Assembly (NCBI RefSeq): GCF_007679345.1
Contig: NZ_VEGH01000008.1
Coordinates: 62,001-126,000 of the forward strand
Reading direction: 5' to 3'
Length of the DNA: 64,000 nucleotides
From: Cellulosimicrobium cellulans
GTDB taxonomy: Bacteria; Actinomycetota; Actinomycetes; Actinomycetales; Cellulomonadaceae
Part shown: positions 51,322-58,594 of the stretch, piece by piece
Numbering within the stretch: position 1 is the first letter of the stretch
Layout: every line of letters starts with the position of its first letter
The notes under the pieces: generated by a model
The model's database searches: none
The model's input: the letters and a program-made list of their open reading frames with translations, nothing else
What the model was told of the DNA's origin: nothing
Program-made: the position numbers and the translations under genes

Positions 51322-52146
51322 ATGGCCTCTTCCACCGTCGACTTCGTGCTGCGCCCCTTCGAGGGCCTCCCCGGTGAGCCCGACTGGGTCGCCCTGCGCG
51401 AGCTCGTGCCCGCCGCCACCGCGACCGCCCGCACCAACGCCGAGCACGGCGCGCGCGACGTCACGGTCACGACCGTGCTGCCCGACGGCTGGGCGGCGCT
51501 GCACCGCGCCGACGGCGTCGTGCTGCTCGCCCTGCAGGTGGTCGGCGGCTCCGGCGACGCCAGCCGCGACCTCGCCGCCGCCCTGCTCGAGGCGCTCGAC
51601 TCCGAGCCCGGCACCGCCGTGCAGAACGCCGGCCTGGCGGGCCCCGGCCCGCGCCTGCAGGACGTGCTCGACACCACCGTGCCGTTCGAGGTCACGGTCG
51701 AGGAGAGCTTCGCCTACTGGGTCGCCGCCGACACCGAGATGACCCCGGACCTGAAGGCCGCCATCGAGGAGGCCGACGCCGGCGTCGTCGACACCAAGAA
51801 GCTGGCCGCGGTCGACGCCGCGTACTGGGTCCGCATGGGTGCGCGCGAGTACCTGCGCTGGGCGCAGCCGCACGACGAGCAGCAGGTCATCGACGGCCTC
51901 GCCCGCCTGCACGGCCGCCGCGAGTCGGGCTTCGACGGCGCGAAGTTCATCGGCTACTTCCGGTCCAACGGGCTCGTCGTCCCGGTGTGGGAGCTCGCCC
52001 GCGGGTCCGAGGCCGAGGACGTCGAGGCCGCGGTCGCCGAGTTCGCCCCCCGGTTCACGGCCGCGCTCGAGGACACCGAGCCGCTCGACGCGAACGCGCG
52101 CCGCGCCCGCGCCGGCATCGTCGCCCGGCAGGTCACGCTCCGCTGA
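51322..52146 (+). CDS. DUF5926 family protein
   Basis: A 274-residue soluble protein typical of actinobacteria. The start [27 protein letters not shown] is the family signature. The middle ([19 protein letters not shown]) and the end ([20 protein letters not shown]) are well conserved in it. Function is unknown; it has sometimes been linked by annotation to SecA-like proteins, but no ATPase motif is visible here. A strong hairpin terminator follows the stop directly. Confidence 0.8.
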   Translation: MASSTVDFVLRPFEGLPGEPDWVALRELVPAATATARTNAEHGARDVTVTTVLPDGWAALHRADGVVLLALQVVGGSGDASRDLAAALLEALDSEPGTAVQNAGLAGPGPRLQDVLDTTVPFEVTVEESFAYWVAADTEMTPDLKAAIEEADAGVVDTKKLAAVDAAYWVRMGAREYLRWAQPHDEQQVIDGLARLHGRRESGFDGAKFIGYFRSNGLVVPVWELARGSEAEDVEAAVAEFAPRFTAALEDTEPLDANARRARAGIVARQVTLR

Positions 52147-52154
52147 GCCCGGCC

Positions 52155-52199
52155 GGAGGCCGCCCCGCGGGACCCCACCGGTCCCGTGGGGCGGCCTCC
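52155..52199 (+). terminator. hairpin terminator after the DUF5926 gene
   Basis: A 20-base stem (52155-52174 with 52180-52199) with one G-T mismatch and a 5-base loop begins eight bases after the stop codon. No T-run follows. Confidence 0.75.
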
Positions 52200-52324
52200 G
52201 CCGTGCCCGCGTTCAACCGGCCGCGATGGAGCCGCTGGTGACGGCGCCGCGCCGCCTGTGTGACCGTCGTGTGCAGCGTCCGCGTGTCCCGCCCCGGACG
52301 GCGCGCGGGTCCCGCGCGCATCGA

Positions 52325-52330
52325 TAGGCT
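52325..52330 (+). promoter_or_regulatory. -10 box, leaderless glycosyltransferase transcript
   Basis: TAGGCT ends seven bases before GTG 52338, which supports that start over earlier in-frame codons. Confidence 0.55.
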
Positions 52331-52337
52331 GACCCGC

Positions 52338-53219
52338 GTGACGGGCGAGGCGGAGGACAGGACCGAGGGACGACCGGTCGGCGACCGCCCTGCCCAGGGG
52401 AAGGAGCCCGCCGCGCCGCGCGCCGCCCGGCGGTCCGGGCCCCAGCAGCCCGCGCCGCTCGAGGCGCCCACCACGACGTCCCGCACCGGCCGGTCCCGGC
52501 AGCGCGTGGCCGTCGTCATCCCCGCCAAGGACGAGTCCCGTCGCATCGCGGCCACCGTCCGCTCCGCGCGGGCCATCCCGCACGTCGACCTGGTCCTCGT
52601 CGTCGACGACGGCTCCGAGGACAACACCCAGCACGTCGCCCGCGAGGCCGGTGCCGTCGTCGTCCGGCACTCGCACAACCGCGGGAAGGCCGCCGCGATG
52701 GAGACCGGCGCCGCCGTCGTCGCCATGCGCGACGCCCCGGACCGCCCGCCGCGCCTGCTGCTGTTCATCGACGGCGACCTCGGTGACACCGCCGTCAACA
52801 CCGCCCCGCTGGTCCCACCGGTGCTGGAGGGCACCGCCGACGTGTCGATCGCGCTGCTGCCCCCGCAGCCCGGCGCGGGTGGCCGCGGCATCGTCGTGGG
52901 CGCGGCCCGCCGGGCCATCCAGGCGCTGACCGGCTGGACCCCGACGCAGCCGCTGTCCGGCATGCGCTGCCTCACCCGCGAGGCCTTCGAGGCGGCGACC
53001 CCGCTCGCCCGGGGCTGGGGCGTCGAGACCGGCATGACGATCGACCTGCTGCGCAAGGGGTTCGTGGCCGTCGAGGTGCCGTGCGACCTGCGGCACCGGC
53101 CCTCGGGCAGCGACCTGCGCGGGCAGATGCACCGGGCGGCGCAGTACCGCGACGTGCAGCTCGCCGTGGCCGCGCGGCGGCTGCGCTCGATCGGGGCGGC
53201 GCCGCGCAAGAAGGGCTGA
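52338..53219 (+). CDS. family 2 glycosyltransferase
   Basis: A 293-residue GT-A-fold transferase. After a disordered 55-residue start comes VAVVIPAKDESRRIAATVRS (nucleotide binding), VDDGSEDNTQHVA, HNRGKAAAMETG and LFIDGDLGDT, the last supplying the metal-binding D-x-D pair. No membrane helices follow, so it is a soluble enzyme like glucosyl-3-phosphoglycerate synthase rather than a dolichol-phosphate one with a membrane domain. The sugar and acceptor are unknown. Pgm nearby could feed UDP-glucose, but they are not in one operon. Confidence 0.85.
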   Translation: MTGEAEDRTEGRPVGDRPAQGKEPAAPRAARRSGPQQPAPLEAPTTTSRTGRSRQRVAVVIPAKDESRRIAATVRSARAIPHVDLVLVVDDGSEDNTQHVAREAGAVVVRHSHNRGKAAAMETGAAVVAMRDAPDRPPRLLLFIDGDLGDTAVNTAPLVPPVLEGTADVSIALLPPQPGAGGRGIVVGAARRAIQALTGWTPTQPLSGMRCLTREAFEAATPLARGWGVETGMTIDLLRKGFVAVEVPCDLRHRPSGSDLRGQMHRAAQYRDVQLAVAARRLRSIGAAPRKKG

Positions 53220-53314
53220 CGCCCGACCCCCGGAGGGGCTGTCGGGGGTCGGCCGTACGCTGGGCGGCAACCGATCCCGCAGCGGCGCGGGGTCGCCGGT
53301 CACGGGGGTGCGGC

Positions 53315-53689
53315 ATGGCACACGGCGACATCACGCACATCGACATCCCGGTCGACGACGTCGACCGGGCCAAGGGGTTCTACGGCACGCTGTTCGGCTG
53401 GCAGATCCAGGAGTACCCGGGCTACGAGGGGTACCCGATGTGGCAGGCGCCGAACAAGATCAGCGGCGGCGGGCTCGCGCCGCGGGACGAGAACTTCGAC
53501 CGGCCGCGCTCGTACGTCGAGGTCGACTCCATCGACGACACCCTGCGCCAGGTGACCGAGCTCGGCGGGCGGGTCGTGCGGCCGAGGTCCGAGATCAGCC
53601 CGACGAGCTGGTGGGCGGTGTTCGTGGACACCGAGGGGAACGAGATCGGGCTGTACGAGGGGACGACGGACACCGACGGGACGGAGTGA
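53315..53689 (+). CDS. VOC-family (glyoxalase-like) protein
   Basis: A 124-residue single-module vicinal oxygen chelate protein. The start HGDITHIDIPVDDVDRAKGFYGTLFGW and the end WWAVFVDTEGNEIGLYEG are the two beta-alpha-beta-beta-beta modules' typical strands, with the His and Glu that can bind a metal ion. Such proteins are dioxygenases, isomerases or drug-binding proteins; its own role is not known. ATG 53315 is the only sensible start. Confidence 0.82.
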   Translation: MAHGDITHIDIPVDDVDRAKGFYGTLFGWQIQEYPGYEGYPMWQAPNKISGGGLAPRDENFDRPRSYVEVDSIDDTLRQVTELGGRVVRPRSEISPTSWWAVFVDTEGNEIGLYEGTTDTDGTE

Positions 53690-53782
53690 GGCGCCCGCGC
53701 GCCAGGCGGTCAGCGGGTTGCGCGCGGAGCCGGCGTTCTGCTGAGCTCGGCGCATGGCGGTCTGTACGCTCTCGGCGCGGCG

Positions 53783-54760
53783 ATGATGCGGCAGTTCTGG
53801 AGCTGCTTCTCGTCCGCCGCGTTCGACGAGTCGACCGCCCTCTACGGTGACGTCCTCGGTACCCAGTACGAGTACGACTCCAACGTCATCAACCACCGGG
53901 GGATCGGAGTGGGAGACGTCCTGCTGATCCGGGACGCCCAGCTCGTCCACGGGTACGGAGTCGTCGAGGACGTCACCACCCACCCGGACGTCAAGACGAT
54001 GCGCCGCTGTCCCCGGTGCCGGTCCGCCGACATCGCACCGCGCAAGCGTCTTCTTCCGGTGTATCGGTGCAATGACTGCAAGCACACCTTCGACCAGCCG
54101 ATCGACGCGCAGATGGAGGTCCTCGCCTACGCGGCGCGTTACTCGTCGTCCTGGTACCCCTTCGACGCCCCGGCTCGGGTGCGCGATCTGGACGGCCTCT
54201 ACGTGGGCAGGGACCGGCAGAATGCCATCCGTCGGTTAGACCCTGCCAAGTCGGAGGACTTCCTCCTCGCCGCTGCCGGCCTGGCGGGCATTCTGAACCT
54301 GCAGATCGCCAGGCAGGTCGGGTCGATCCCGGCCGGCCACCTCGAGGCTGTCGCGCGGATCCGACGCGGTCAACGGCAGTTCCGGGACGGACTGCTCGAC
54401 CGGTTCGGCTCGACGTGCGCCGTCACCGGGCGCCAGCCGGACGACGTGCTCGACGCGGCGCATCTGTACCGATACTCCGAACGGGCCGTGCACCAGCTCG
54501 ATGGAGGACTGCTGCTGCGCTCGGACGTCCACCGCATGTTCGATCGCCTGCTCCTGACCTTCGACCCGGTGACGTGGACCTCGCGGGTCGCCCCGCCGCT
54601 GCTCGACCAGTACGAGGGATTGCGGGTCCTCGATGCGCAGCCGATAGCGGTCGCGGAGACAATGCGCCCGGACCGGACGCTGGTCGAGGAGCACTTCGGC
54701 GCCGCGATCGATCGGTGGAAGCAGCGGTGGCGCGCGCCGAGCGAGCGGCGATCGGCCTGA
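53783..54760 (+). CDS. HNH endonuclease with N-terminal zinc ribbon
   Basis: A 325-residue protein. Residues about 75-100 form a zinc ribbon (CPRCRSADIAPRKRLLPVYR then CNDC). The C-terminal HNH nuclease spans about residues 215-260: CAVTGRQPDDVLDAAHLYRY and LLLRSDVHRMFDRLLL contain the catalytic His and the metal-binding His/Asn-equivalent. Between them is a helical region of unknown function. Such HNH proteins occur as stand-alone nucleases, often in restriction or other defence. The gene is less GC-rich than its neighbours and lies just upstream of tRNA-Ser, which hints at gain by transfer. The start could be ATG 53783 or 53786. Confidence 0.72.
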   Translation: MMRQFWSCFSSAAFDESTALYGDVLGTQYEYDSNVINHRGIGVGDVLLIRDAQLVHGYGVVEDVTTHPDVKTMRRCPRCRSADIAPRKRLLPVYRCNDCKHTFDQPIDAQMEVLAYAARYSSSWYPFDAPARVRDLDGLYVGRDRQNAIRRLDPAKSEDFLLAAAGLAGILNLQIARQVGSIPAGHLEAVARIRRGQRQFRDGLLDRFGSTCAVTGRQPDDVLDAAHLYRYSERAVHQLDGGLLLRSDVHRMFDRLLLTFDPVTWTSRVAPPLLDQYEGLRVLDAQPIAVAETMRPDRTLVEEHFGAAIDRWKQRWRAPSERRSA

Positions 54761-54771
54761 CACGGGCATGA

Positions 54772-54814
54772 CGAAGGGCCCGCCACCTGCGCGAACGCGG
54801 TGACGGGCCCTTCG
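54772..54814. terminator. hairpin terminator between HNH gene and tRNA-Ser
   Basis: The perfect 11-base arms 54772-54782 and 54804-54814 (CGAAGGGCCCG/CGGGCCCTTCG) enclose a 21-base loop. It follows the tRNA on the minus strand by five bases and the HNH gene on the plus strand by 11, so it can end both transcripts. Confidence 0.65.
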
Positions 54815-54819
54815 ACCTG

Positions 54820-54904
54820 CGGAGGATGGGGGATTCGAACCCCCGAGGGCGTTAACCCAACACGCTTTCCAAGCGTGCGCCATAGGCCACTAGGCGAATC
54901 CTCC
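54820..54904 (-). tRNA. tRNA-Ser (anticodon GGA)
   Basis: An 85-base class II tRNA on the minus strand. The acceptor stem GGAGGAT pairs with ATCCTCC. The anticodon stem-loop has CTTGGAAAG, giving the anticodon GGA for UCC/UCU serine codons, and a long variable arm (GTTAACGCCCTC) is followed by the T-arm GGGGGTTCGAATCCCCC. The 3' CCA is not encoded. Confidence 0.95.
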
Positions 54905-55008
54905 CGGCCGTAAGAGGGTACCCGAGCCGAGGCGGTGCTCGGTAACCGGCCCGGCCGGTGCCTCCGCGCGACGGCCGGCGGGCCGGTCGGCGGCGCCCGC
55001 CGTGGGAC

Positions 55009-55078
55009 GCGAGCGCGGTGGCTCCGGCCGAGCGCGGTACCTCCTGCTGCCGCGCTCGGCGCGAACGACCGCACTCGC
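55009..55078. terminator. nested double hairpin with 19-base period
   Basis: CGAGCGCGGT occurs at 55010 and again at 55029, 19 bases on. Its inverted partners occur at 55050 and 55069, also 19 apart. The inner stem 55028-55037 with 55050-55059 is perfect; the outer 55009-55019 with 55068-55078 has one G-T mismatch. It lies in the 212-base gap downstream of the Roadblock-like gene (minus strand); nothing else was seen in that gap. Confidence 0.6.
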
Positions 55079-55116
55079 GGGCGCCCGGCGTGCCCGGCGC
55101 CCGGCGGCGGTGGGGG

Positions 55117-55488
55117 TCAGGCCACCCCGTCCAGCGCCCGCAGGTGCTCGACCTGCGGTGCCAGCACCCGCTGCAGCAGCACCAGGTTGACGGTCGGCTC
55201 GGCCACCACGGCCATCGCGAACCGGTCGCCGACGGGCGTCGCGACCACGGCCCCGTCGTCGGTGCGGACGACGCAGGTGGCGAGCCCCGTGAGCGCCGCC
55301 CCGGCCGCGGTGTGGTGCGCCATCTCCACGCAGGCGACGACGAGGGCGGCGAGCCGGTCGCGGTCGTGCTCCGGTCCGTCGTCGCTGAACGGCGTCCCGT
55401 CCCGCTGCACGAGGAGGACGCGCCGGATCCCGTCGACGGCGTGCCGCAGGGTGGCGGCGACCTGCAGGCCGTTCTGGCGGATGATCAT
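55117..55488 (-). CDS. Roadblock/LC7-like small protein
   Basis: A 123-residue protein with the alternating helix-strand pattern of Roadblock/LC7 domains: LRHAVDGIRRVLLVQRDGTPF, then LAALVVACVEMAHHTA, TGLATCVVRTDDGAVVATPV and a final helix (VNLVLLQRVLAP). These domains regulate small GTPases such as MglA in bacteria. No GTPase gene is next to it. It lies 70 bases downstream of a similar small gene on the same strand. Confidence 0.55.
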   Translation of the reverse strand: MIIRQNGLQVAATLRHAVDGIRRVLLVQRDGTPFSDDGPEHDRDRLAALVVACVEMAHHTAAGAALTGLATCVVRTDDGAVVATPVGDRFAMAVVAEPTVNLVLLQRVLAPQVEHLRALDGVA

Positions 55489-55558
55489 GCCGGGGCGTCC
55501 TCCTCGGGCGGGGGCGGGTTCGGGGGTGTGTCGGGGCGGTCGGCCGGGTCGGGCGGCG

Positions 55559-55924
55559 TCAGAGGTCGAGGTCGCGCTCGAGGTTCAGCAGCTGGCGCCG
55601 GGCCATCGCGAGGTTGGCGCGGCTGCGGTCGAGCACCAGGTACAGGAACAGGCCCTGGCCGTGGGCGCTCTGCAGCAGGCGGATCAGGTGCAGCTGGCTG
55701 GTCAGGGTGATGAGGATGTCCTCGATGCCGTCGGACAGGCCGAGCGAGGCGAGGGTGCGGAACTTGGCGCGCACCACGTCGGTGTTGCCGGCCGCCGCCA
55801 GGTCCAGGTCGATGCCGCCGCCGGCGGAGCCGAGGAGCATCCCGGAGTCGAAGTCGACGAGCGCGACGGCGGTCGCGCCCTCGATGGTCATGGCGGACGT
55901 GAGGGTCTGGTCGACGGTGGCCAC
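55559..55924 (-). CDS. second Roadblock-like small protein
   Basis: A 121-residue protein with the same general fold pattern: an N-terminal helix (VDQTLTSAMTIEGATAVALVDFDSG), a glycine turn, DVVRAKFRTLASLGL and two strands separated by IEDILITLTSQLHLIRLLQ. The C-terminus adds an arginine/leucine-rich helix (RANLAMARRQLLNLERDLD). GTG 55924, with GAAAGG upstream, was chosen because the frame before it is low-complexity. It is probably co-transcribed with the next small gene. Confidence 0.55.
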   Translation of the reverse strand: MATVDQTLTSAMTIEGATAVALVDFDSGMLLGSAGGGIDLDLAAAGNTDVVRAKFRTLASLGLSDGIEDILITLTSQLHLIRLLQSAHGQGLFLYLVLDRSRANLAMARRQLLNLERDLDL

Positions 55925-56117
55925 GCGGGCGCCTTTCGCAGGGGCGGACAGGGGCCGCCGGGAGGGGTGGGGGCGCGACGCGAGTCGTGGGACGTCCGGT
56001 CGCACTCAGCCGTATCGACAGGTCAGCGCGGGTGCTGCACCCCGGGCGCGGGTGATCCGGGCGCCGTGCCGGCTCCCCGGGGTGGGGACCGCGACCGGAC
56101 CGGGCTCCCGTCTGCGT

Positions 56118-56123
56118 TAGGCT
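56118..56123 (+). promoter_or_regulatory. -10 box of the SRP RNA gene
   Basis: TAGGCT lies seven bases before the expected 5' end of the RNA at about 56131. Confidence 0.6.
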
Positions 56124-56130
56124 GGGGGCA

Positions 56131-56220
56131 GACCCCTCGTGCGGCGTCATCTCGCTGAACCCCCCCAGGGCCGGAAGGCAGCAAGGGCAGGTGAGCTCTG
56201 GCGGGTGTGCGGGGGGTCCT
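56131..56220 (+). ncRNA. ffs: signal recognition particle 4.5S-type RNA
   Basis: The invariant tip AGGGCCGGAAGGCAGCAAGG (56167-56186), with the GGAA tetraloop and the asymmetric loop that binds Ffh, identifies the RNA. The 5' part GACCCCTCGTGC pairs with the 3' GTGCGGGGGGTC, and CTCGCTGAACCCCC with the opposite GTGAGCTC side, to give the usual single long hairpin of about 90 bases. The ends are set from this pairing and are approximate by a few bases. Confidence 0.92.
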
Positions 56221-56385
56221 TGCACGCCCGGGACCGGGCGCCGGCGCCCCGTCGGGTCGCCCGGAGGTCGTCCGTCCCCGGTCGGACGCGCGCCGCGCTC
56301 TCCGTCCCCGGTCGCAGCCGCGGCTCCGCGAGGACGCGACCCCGGTCCGACGCGGCGGCTCCCCGCCCGCCGGGAGGCTGGCGGC

Positions 56386-57096
56386 ATGAGCACGATGACC
56401 CCTGGCCCCCGGCTGTCCGCCCGCGGCCTCGTGAAGCGGTTCGGCGCGACGACGGCCCTGGCCGGTGTGGACCTGGACGTGGCGCCCGGCGAGTCGGTCG
56501 CCGTGATGGGGCCGTCCGGCTCGGGCAAGTCGACGCTGCTGCACTGCCTCGCCGGCATCCTCGTGCCCGACGCGGGCACCGTGGCGCTGTCCGGGCGCGG
56601 GCTGCACGATCTCGACGAGCGGGAGCGGTCGCTGGTGCGCCGGCGCCAGTACGGGTTCGTGTTCCAGTTCGGCCAGCTGCTGGCGGAGCTGCCGGCGATC
56701 GAGAACGTGGCGCTCGCGCCGATGCTGCTCGGGACGTCCCGCCGGGAGGCCACCGAGCTCGCGGGCAGGTGGCTCGCGTCCCTGGGGCTGGCGGGTATGG
56801 AGGGCCGGCGCCCCGGGGAGCTGTCCGGGGGCCAGGCGCAGCGTGTCGCGGTGGCGCGGGCGCTCATCACCGGCCCGGAGGTGGTCTTCGCGGACGAGCC
56901 GACCGGCGCGCTCGACCAGGCCACCGGGCAGGAGGTCATGCGCGTGCTGACGGAGACGACGCGACTGGCCGGTGCCTCGCTGGTCGTGGTGACGCACGAC
57001 GCGGGCGTGGCGGCGTGGTGCGGGCGCCGCGTCGAGGTGCGCGACGGGCGCGTGGTGGCGGACGAGCGCCGCGTCCCGCAGGGCGGGATCCGGTGA
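56386..57096 (+). CDS. ABC exporter ATPase (MacB/LolD type)
   Basis: A 236-residue ATPase. Walker A is MGPSGSGKSTLLHCLAGI (about residues 44-61), the signature LSGGQAQRVAVARAL lies near 148 and VFADEPTGALDQATG is the Walker B with D-loop. YGFVFQFGQLLAELPAIENV is typical of MacB/LolD-type ATPases. GAGGCT six bases before ATG 56386 suggests a leaderless start. It overlaps the permease gene by four bases. Confidence 0.92.
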   Translation: MSTMTPGPRLSARGLVKRFGATTALAGVDLDVAPGESVAVMGPSGSGKSTLLHCLAGILVPDAGTVALSGRGLHDLDERERSLVRRRQYGFVFQFGQLLAELPAIENVALAPMLLGTSRREATELAGRWLASLGLAGMEGRRPGELSGGQAQRVAVARALITGPEVVFADEPTGALDQATGQEVMRVLTETTRLAGASLVVVTHDAGVAAWCGRRVEVRDGRVVADERRVPQGGIR

Positions 57097-58469
57097 GCGC
57101 CGTGCTCGCCCTGGCGCCGCGGCTGCGACGCGCCGGCGGCCGGGACAGCCGCCTGACGACCGTGCTCGCGGTGGCGGCGTTCGCGGTGATGACGGCCCTG
57201 ACGCTGTCGGTGATCGGCGGTCTGCTGGGCTTCGCCGGTCGCGCCGCGGACCCCGCGGACGCCTACCAGCGCGCGAACGGCGACACCTACGTGGTGTTCG
57301 CGTGGACGGCCGTCGTGCTGCTGGTGGTGCCGCTGCTCACGCTCGGGGGGTCGGCGGCCCGGCTCGGGGTCGCGCGCCGGGACGCCCGGCTGGCGACGCT
57401 GCGGCTGCTCGGCGTCACGCCCCGGGAGGTGGTCGCGCTGACCGTCGTCGAGACCGCGTGGCAGGGGCTGGTCGGCGCGGTCGCGGGCGTCGTCGGCTAC
57501 GTGGCGCTGCTCCCCGTGTGGACGCGGGTGCCGTTCCAGGGGTCGACGTTCTCCGCCGCCGAGCTGTGGGTGGGCTGGCCGGCCCTCGTCGCCGCGTGCG
57601 TGGTCGTGCCGGCGCTGGCCGTCGTCAGCGGCGTCGTGTCGCTCCGCCGCGTCGTGGTGTCGCCGCTCGGGGTCGCCCGGAGGCAGACGCCCCCGCGGAT
57701 GCGGGCCGTGCGGGCGGTGCTGGCGCTGGCCGCGATGGGCCTGTTCATGGTCGTGACGCTGGTGCTGGGTCAGCTCGGCGCGTTCGCGGTGGCGTTCGCG
57801 ATCGGGTCGCTCGCGCTCGGGTTCGCGGCGCTCAACCTGATCGGGCCGTGGGCGCTGGGCCTCGTCGGGCGGCTGCGGGTGCGGCGCGCGAAGACGCCCG
57901 CCCAGCTGCTGGCCGCGCGGCGGCTCGTCGACGACCCGCGGGCGACCTGGCGGGTGGTCGGCGGGCTCGGGCTGGCGGGCTTCGTGGCCGGGGCGCTCGC
58001 GGTGGTGCCGCTGCTGGCCTCCGGGACGGCCGGCGACGGCGCGTCCGCGGCCGAGGTCGCCGAGATGCAGACGTTCACCGGCGACCTGACGCGCGGCGCG
58101 CTGCTCACGCTGACGATCACGTTCCTGGTCGCGGCCGCCTCCGCAGGCATCACGCAGGCGGCGACGGTGCTCGACCGGCGCCGCGAGTACGCCCTGCAGG
58201 TCCTCGCCGGGACGCCCGTCGCCCTCCTGGACTCCGTGCGCCGGCGGGAGGTGCTGATCCCGATGCTCCTGGTGGCGGTCGGGTCGGCGGCGGCCGCCGT
58301 GGTGATGATGTCGCCGGTGTTCGGGGTGGCGGGGCTGACCGACCCGAGCAGCCTGCTGCTGCTCGTGACGTGCCTCACCGCCGGGTGCCTGCTGGTGCTG
58401 GGCGCCACCGAGACCAGCCGGCCGCTGCTGCGGTCCGTCCTGGCGGAGACGCAGGTCAGGCCCGACTGA
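57093..58469 (+). CDS. FtsX-like ABC permease
   Basis: A 458-residue membrane protein with two FtsX/MacB-type permease units. The helix TTVLAVAAFAVMTALTLSVIGG is followed by three-helix units (VFAWTAVVLLVVPLLTLGGSAA near residue 70 and a second set after residue 330). LGVARRDARLATLRLLGVTPREVV and VLDRRREYALQVLAGTPVALL are the paired cytoplasmic helices that contact the ATPase. Unlike MacB it has no large outer domain. Its substrate may be a peptide or lipid; it is unknown. GTG 57093 overlaps the ATPase stop. Confidence 0.88.
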   Translation: MSAVLALAPRLRRAGGRDSRLTTVLAVAAFAVMTALTLSVIGGLLGFAGRAADPADAYQRANGDTYVVFAWTAVVLLVVPLLTLGGSAARLGVARRDARLATLRLLGVTPREVVALTVVETAWQGLVGAVAGVVGYVALLPVWTRVPFQGSTFSAAELWVGWPALVAACVVVPALAVVSGVVSLRRVVVSPLGVARRQTPPRMRAVRAVLALAAMGLFMVVTLVLGQLGAFAVAFAIGSLALGFAALNLIGPWALGLVGRLRVRRAKTPAQLLAARRLVDDPRATWRVVGGLGLAGFVAGALAVVPLLASGTAGDGASAAEVAEMQTFTGDLTRGALLTLTITFLVAAASAGITQAATVLDRRREYALQVLAGTPVALLDSVRRREVLIPMLLVAVGSAAAAVVMMSPVFGVAGLTDPSSLLLLVTCLTAGCLLVLGATETSRPLLRSVLAETQVRPD

Positions 58470-58594
58470 GGCGCCCCGGGGGTGCGGTCCGGGCCGCCGG
58501 GCGCTGTCCCCCGTGCGGGGGACGGCGCCCGTCTCGACGCGCGCGTGCGAGGGTCTGCGGTGATCCTGGTACCTCACGTCGGGGAGGTTCACCG

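Larger units (their letters stand above)
55925..56385. other. intergenic stretch holding the SRP RNA
   Basis: These 461 bases contain the divergent promoter region of the Roadblock-like genes, the SRP RNA gene (56131-56220) with its promoter, and about 165 bases after it in which I see no gene or clear hairpin. Confidence 0.7.

Noticed and set aside
54820..54904. tRNA-Ser as the attachment site of an integrated island carrying the HNH gene
   Set aside because: No repeat of the tRNA 3' end and no integrase were found in the flanking sequence. Only proximity and base composition support transfer.
55485..55558. A short proline-rich frame between the two Roadblock-like genes that ends in an ATGA overlap with the downstream start, as if the upstream protein had a frameshifted Pro/Asp tail
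   Set aside because: There is no start codon in this stretch and no slippery sequence at the upstream stop. The overlap is likely chance; conservation of the tail in relatives would revive the idea.
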